From a virus: a DNA stretch of 26,989 nucleotides. Shown one piece after another: positions 24,016 to 26,989 of the stretch. The stretch is taken from the IMG/VR virus record IMGVR_UViG_3300040806_002115, positions 1 through 26,989 of that record; one strand, 5' to 3'. The notes under the pieces were generated by a model. The model searched no databases, was not told the origin of the DNA, and saw only the letters and a list, made by a program, of their open reading frames with translations. The first letter of the stretch is position 1; the number at the start of each line of letters is the position of its first letter. The position numbers and the translations under genes are program-made.

Positions 24016-25724
24016 ACATATTAGGAGTTAACTTTAATTCACATTGTTCTGCTTGTCTTATAGTAGATAATGAAGTAATCTATTTCAATCAAGAAGAAAG
24101 ACTGTCTAGACAAAAAAACGATAGCGGTATTCCTTATCTTTGTCTAGAAGAAATAAAAAAAATAGAAACAAAAATAGATTTATTACTTGTAACAGGTTAT
24201 AATTATAATATTAATAACGGTTTTTATTTGTTAAACTTTCTTAATAAAAGCGGTTTTAATATAAAAGAATGGTACGGTTATTATAAATCACATCATTTAG
24301 TTCATGCTGCAAAAGCCTTAAACGATAGCGGCTTCGATGATGCTCTTGTGTTTGTACAAGACGGAAAAGGGTCATCGTATATGTTATCAAACGGTTATGA
24401 AAGTGTAGAAACTACTAGTATATTTGAGTATTCAAAAGATAAAGGCTTTTCTTGTGTGTATAAAAATTTGTTTTCTCACTATCATACAGCAAGAAATTTA
24501 GAAGTTGAAACAGATATATTTCCTATTGTAGATCACGAATATGAAAAGGCTTATTCGTTCCCAGAAAATGGCCTGTATAAAGATACAAAATTTAACATTA
24601 CTAATTACTTTGATTTAGGATTATTATATACTATAACAGGGCAGTGTTGCGGATTTACTGATGACGGCGGGAAATTGATGGGACTTCAAAGTTACGGAAC
24701 TAACGACAGCAAATTACCAGATGTACTCTTTGATGATTATAAAATTAACATGGACATATTTACACTAGATCAATCTAATATATATAATAATGAATTTAAT
24801 TATGAAAAATATCCGTATTTAGAAACAGAACAAAAGAAAAAAAACTTTGCTTATAAAGTACAAAAATCTTTTGAAGAGAAACAACATAATTTAATATTAA
24901 AATATCTAAAGAAAACGGGAAAAAAGAATTTAGTAATGTCTGGAGGAACTGCATTAAATGTAGTAGGAAATGGTAAACTATTATCTAAACTAGATTCTGA
25001 TATTAATATTTTTGTTGAACCTGTTTGCGGCGATGAAGGTAATAGTATAGGAATTTGTAATCTGTATCTATTAGAAAATAACATAAAGACATCTTTCAAT
25101 ATTTACAATTGTGGGACAGATCCCGAATACAATTATAATTTACTTGAGTTTGAATCTGAAAAAAAAGTTACTAATCAAGACATTGCTGAACTTATTGCCA
25201 AGGGCGCAATTGTATCGTATTTCCACGGAAAGGGAGAAGCTGGTCCTAGAGCATTAGGAAATAGAAGTTTATTATTTAATCCTAGTATAATAGATGGTAA
25301 AGACATAGTTAATCAAGTAAAAGGAAGAGAAAGCTTTAGACCTTTTGCATGTAGTATACTTGAAGAACATGCAAAAAACTGGTTTGACTTTAAAGGTCAA
25401 AATTCTTCTCCTTATATGATGTTTGCCCTTGAATGTAATAAAGATGTAGAAAAAATAATTCCCAGTGTGATACATGTTGATGGTACTTGCAGAGTACAAA
25501 CTGTAAATATAGAACAAAATAAAAATTATTATAATTTAATTAACGAGTTTTATAAAATTACAAATATTCCTTTACTTTTCAATACATCATTTAATCTAGC
25601 AGGCGACCCTATTGTACATACAGTACAAGATGCATTAGAATCTATAAGAAATAGTAAAATAGAATATTTATATCTGCCTGAAATTAACACCTTAATACAT
25701 AGTGAGAATCTTTATGAAAACTAA
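24012..25724 (+). CDS. Carbamoyltransferase (NodU/TobZ family)
   Basis: A 570-residue protein of normal length with both domains. The N-terminal Kae1-like part has H11, a HHLVH metal site (H94, H98) and FVQDGKGS (D117); later GGTALN (311-316) and PVCGDEGNSIG (337-347). The C-terminal YrdC-like part has GEAGPRALGNRS (408-419) and KGRESFRPFA (437-446), followed by NTSFN. Enzymes of this type use ATP and carbamoyl phosphate to place a carbamoyl group on a hydroxyl of a sugar or small molecule. The neighbouring hydroxylases could create or accompany such a site (inference). The conserved 'HD' near H11 is HC here. ATGA overlap upstream; 11-nt overlap downstream. Confidence 0.93.
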   Translation: MNILGVNFNSHCSACLIVDNEVIYFNQEERLSRQKNDSGIPYLCLEEIKKIETKIDLLLVTGYNYNINNGFYLLNFLNKSGFNIKEWYGYYKSHHLVHAAKALNDSGFDDALVFVQDGKGSSYMLSNGYESVETTSIFEYSKDKGFSCVYKNLFSHYHTARNLEVETDIFPIVDHEYEKAYSFPENGLYKDTKFNITNYFDLGLLYTITGQCCGFTDDGGKLMGLQSYGTNDSKLPDVLFDDYKINMDIFTLDQSNIYNNEFNYEKYPYLETEQKKKNFAYKVQKSFEEKQHNLILKYLKKTGKKNLVMSGGTALNVVGNGKLLSKLDSDINIFVEPVCGDEGNSIGICNLYLLENNIKTSFNIYNCGTDPEYNYNLLEFESEKKVTNQDIAELIAKGAIVSYFHGKGEAGPRALGNRSLLFNPSIIDGKDIVNQVKGRESFRPFACSILEEHAKNWFDFKGQNSSPYMMFALECNKDVEKIIPSVIHVDGTCRVQTVNIEQNKNYYNLINEFYKITNIPLLFNTSFNLAGDPIVHTVQDALESIRNSKIEYLYLPEINTLIHSENLYEN

Positions 25725-26343
25725 TTATATTATAGTTGACGACTTTTACGATAACCCTTGGGAGATAAGACAACGTGCATTAGAATTAGAATATAAAAAA
25801 ATAGAAGGTGCTACATATCCTGGTTTAAATTCTTTAGGATTTTTATATAATAATGAAATGCATAAAAATATCGAAGGTATCTTAAATACAAAATTAGAAA
25901 ATCCAAAAGACATGCAAGCTGGATATTTTCGTATTTCTCACGAAGATGCCGATGCTGCACAAGATATACATATAGATCCAGACTTTGACTATGGAGGTGT
26001 ATTGTTTTTAAATCCGGCAAATCAATGTACAAACAATGCCGGTACTAGTTTTTATACACATAAAATATTAGGAATCGATAAAGGTCCAAAAAATTTAGAA
26101 GAAGTTAAACAACTAGGATTTCCAGGTTATGAAAATTTTGTAAACGAAATGATTTATGGCGATTGTCTTGATAGATCAAAATGGGAACGATATTGTAGAA
26201 TACCTTACAAATTTAATAGACTAGTATTATTTGATAGCCATTTATGGCATAGTCATGGAGTTAATTTTGGAAATAATTTACAAAATTCTAGATTAGTACA
26301 ATTATTTTTTTATAAAAGGTTAAAAAATGATACAAGTATATGA
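25714..26343 (+). CDS. DUF6445-type putative 2OG-Fe(II) oxygenase
   Basis: A 209-residue protein matching the layout I associate with DUF6445: YPGLNS (35-40), AGYFRIS (69-75), then DIHIDPDFDYGGVLFLNPA (84-102) with HxD (H86, D88), GTSFYTHKILGID (110-122), and NRLVLFDSHLWHSHG (168-182) with the second His and R193. This is the iron-binding triad and arginine of the 2OG oxygenase fold. The substrate is unknown. I start at ATG 25714, although a GTG four codons earlier is in frame; the ribosome site is weak and translation is probably coupled to the carbamoyltransferase, whose stop it overlaps. It overlaps the next gene by 17 nt. Confidence 0.85.
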   Translation: MKTNYIIVDDFYDNPWEIRQRALELEYKKIEGATYPGLNSLGFLYNNEMHKNIEGILNTKLENPKDMQAGYFRISHEDADAAQDIHIDPDFDYGGVLFLNPANQCTNNAGTSFYTHKILGIDKGPKNLEEVKQLGFPGYENFVNEMIYGDCLDRSKWERYCRIPYKFNRLVLFDSHLWHSHGVNFGNNLQNSRLVQLFFYKRLKNDTSI

Positions 26344-26833
26344 CGATTTTTTAGACAAAAATATTTTTAAAAATATACAACGTGAAGTAATGTTTGATGA
26401 TATTCCTTGGTTTTATAATAACGGAGTTCTAGGAACCCATAAAGAAAATTTACGAGATTATCAACTTACGCATACACTTTTTGTAGATCAAAGAATTACA
26501 TCAAAATATTTTGAAGTGTTTGAACCTTTATTATTTAAAATAAAACCTTTAGCAATTATTAAAATAAAATTAAATTTAAATTTATATAGCGGCGAAACTA
26601 TACACGAGCACGGATATCATTCAGATTATGAAGGTACTAGAGATGAAATAATGTCTACTGGTATTTTTTATTTAAATGATAATAATGGGTATACAATATT
26701 TGAAGAATCAAAAGAAAAAGTATTATCTAAATCAAATAGATTCTTAGAATTTCCAACTACAAAAAAACATAGCGGAAGCACAAGTACAGATACAAAAAAT
26801 AGAATTGTTCTAAATTTAAATTATATAAAGTAA
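26327..26833 (+). CDS. 2OG-Fe(II) oxygenase, P4H-like
   Basis: A 168-residue compact oxygenase. Signature residues are H98 and D100 in GYHSDY, FYLNDNNGYTIF (114-125), NRFLEFP (137-143), H148 and R159 (NRIVLNLNYI), which together form a full HxD...H...R set. Related phage and bacterial proteins are taken as hydroxylases of proteins or small molecules; nothing here fixes the substrate. It is the last gene of the plus-strand enzyme operon. The next reading frame, on the other strand, ends 2 nt beyond its stop. Confidence 0.88.
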   Translation: MIQVYDDFLDKNIFKNIQREVMFDDIPWFYNNGVLGTHKENLRDYQLTHTLFVDQRITSKYFEVFEPLLFKIKPLAIIKIKLNLNLYSGETIHEHGYHSDYEGTRDEIMSTGIFYLNDNNGYTIFEESKEKVLSKSNRFLEFPTTKKHSGSTSTDTKNRIVLNLNYIK

Positions 26834-26834
26834 A

Positions 26835-26989
26835 TTAGTATACCCACGAAACATAACTATATCTAGTTCCCTTTGTTACTGGTTCTACTTTGTGAGGATA
26901 CATAAAGTTACTAGGAAAAATTAAAACGGCACCTGGAGGAATATCTATTATCGTATCCCACATAACAAACTCGCCACCTTCATAATTAT
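26835..26989 (-). CDS. 2OG-Fe(II) oxygenase, C-terminal part (5' beyond window)
   Basis: A minus frame enters from the right edge, runs 50 codons and stops at 26835-26837. Its product has YEGGEFVMWDT, then PPGAVLIFPSNFMYPHKVEP and GTRYSYVSWVY. This is the usual end of a P4H-like oxygenase: the second iron-binding His is in PHKV and the 2-oxoglutarate Arg in GTRYS. It is convergent with the previous oxygenase gene, separated by one base between stop codons. As it is partial, the length and first half are unknown. Confidence 0.8.
   Translation of the reverse strand, partial: NYEGGEFVMWDTIIDIPPGAVLIFPSNFMYPHKVEPVTKGTRYSYVSWVY

Noticed and set aside
20348-26989. Bacterial natural-product gene cluster captured in a host contig
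   Set aside because: Flanking genes are phage structural genes with phage-type late boxes, codon use and GC look the same, and no scaffold enzyme, transporter or resistance gene is present.
1-26989. tRNA genes, integrase, attachment sites, insertion sequences
   Set aside because: None recognised by eye; gaps are too short and no cloverleaf or terminal inverted repeats were seen. A covariance-model search would be needed for full exclusion.

Overview
The window is a 27 kb piece of an AT-rich, tailed (contractile, T4-like) bacteriophage genome. The type is set by recognisable T4-family virion genes: small terminase gp16, head completion gp4, tail tube gp19, a tail-tube-fold baseplate protein, tail sheath gp18, neck gp14 and tail completion/sheath stabiliser gp15. 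T4-like late-promoter octamers (variants of TATAAATA) head most gene blocks. The accessory genes (tryptophan-halogenase-like flavoproteins, several 2-oxoglutarate/Fe(II) oxygenase-like proteins, a NodU-type carbamoyltransferase, a Nudix enzyme, a DUF3310 protein) and the low GC are typical of marine T4-like phages infecting picocyanobacteria or SAR11-type bacteria. The host cannot be decided from this window; no photosynthesis gene, tRNA or integrase was seen.

Layout. (1) 1-7972, minus strand: a late structural block, read right to left as sheath gp18, tube gp19, a strong terminator, tube-like baseplate protein, unknown, gp4, gp16, unknown, and a partial acidic Cys-containing protein running off the left edge. 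(2) 8083-8761, plus strand: two small non-structural genes, an HNH/zinc-ribbon protein and a DUF3310 protein; the second has a near-consensus sigma-70 promoter. (3) 8758-9513, minus strand: a neck/connector-type virion protein, divergent from (4) 9552-13869, plus strand: gp14, gp15, then Nudix, 2OG-oxygenase-like, cupin and an unknown small gene. (5) 13859-20310, minus strand: a fibre-like protein with a cupredoxin-like domain, translationally coupled to a 1757-residue subtilisin-type protease with an array of Calx-beta-like repeats, a nested extra domain and a second cupredoxin-like domain. (6) 20348-26989: an enzyme cassette. One halogenase-like flavoprotein lies on minus. Five tightly coupled plus-strand genes follow (2OG oxygenase, second halogenase, carbamoyltransferase, DUF6445-type oxygenase, P4H-like oxygenase). 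The 3' end of another oxygenase enters from the right edge on minus.

How the parts work together (inference). Regions 1, 3, 4 and 5 build the neck, tail and adsorption apparatus. Regions 4 (3' part) and 6 sit beside gp15 and the fibre/protease genes, in a position like the hyperplastic accessory region known between g15 and g18 of cyanomyoviruses. Region 6 resembles the tailoring part of a natural-product cluster (hydroxylation, halogenation, carbamoylation) without any scaffold-building enzyme. The substrate is therefore probably something already present: a virion protein, a host surface glycan or a host metabolite. This cassette, the divergence between its two halogenases, and the protease with a domain nested inside a Calx-beta repeat are the most novel parts of the window.

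Every stretch longer than 300 bases is covered by a gene. The larger gaps (7973-8082, 8422-8485, 21878-21958) hold promoters and ribosome binding sites.
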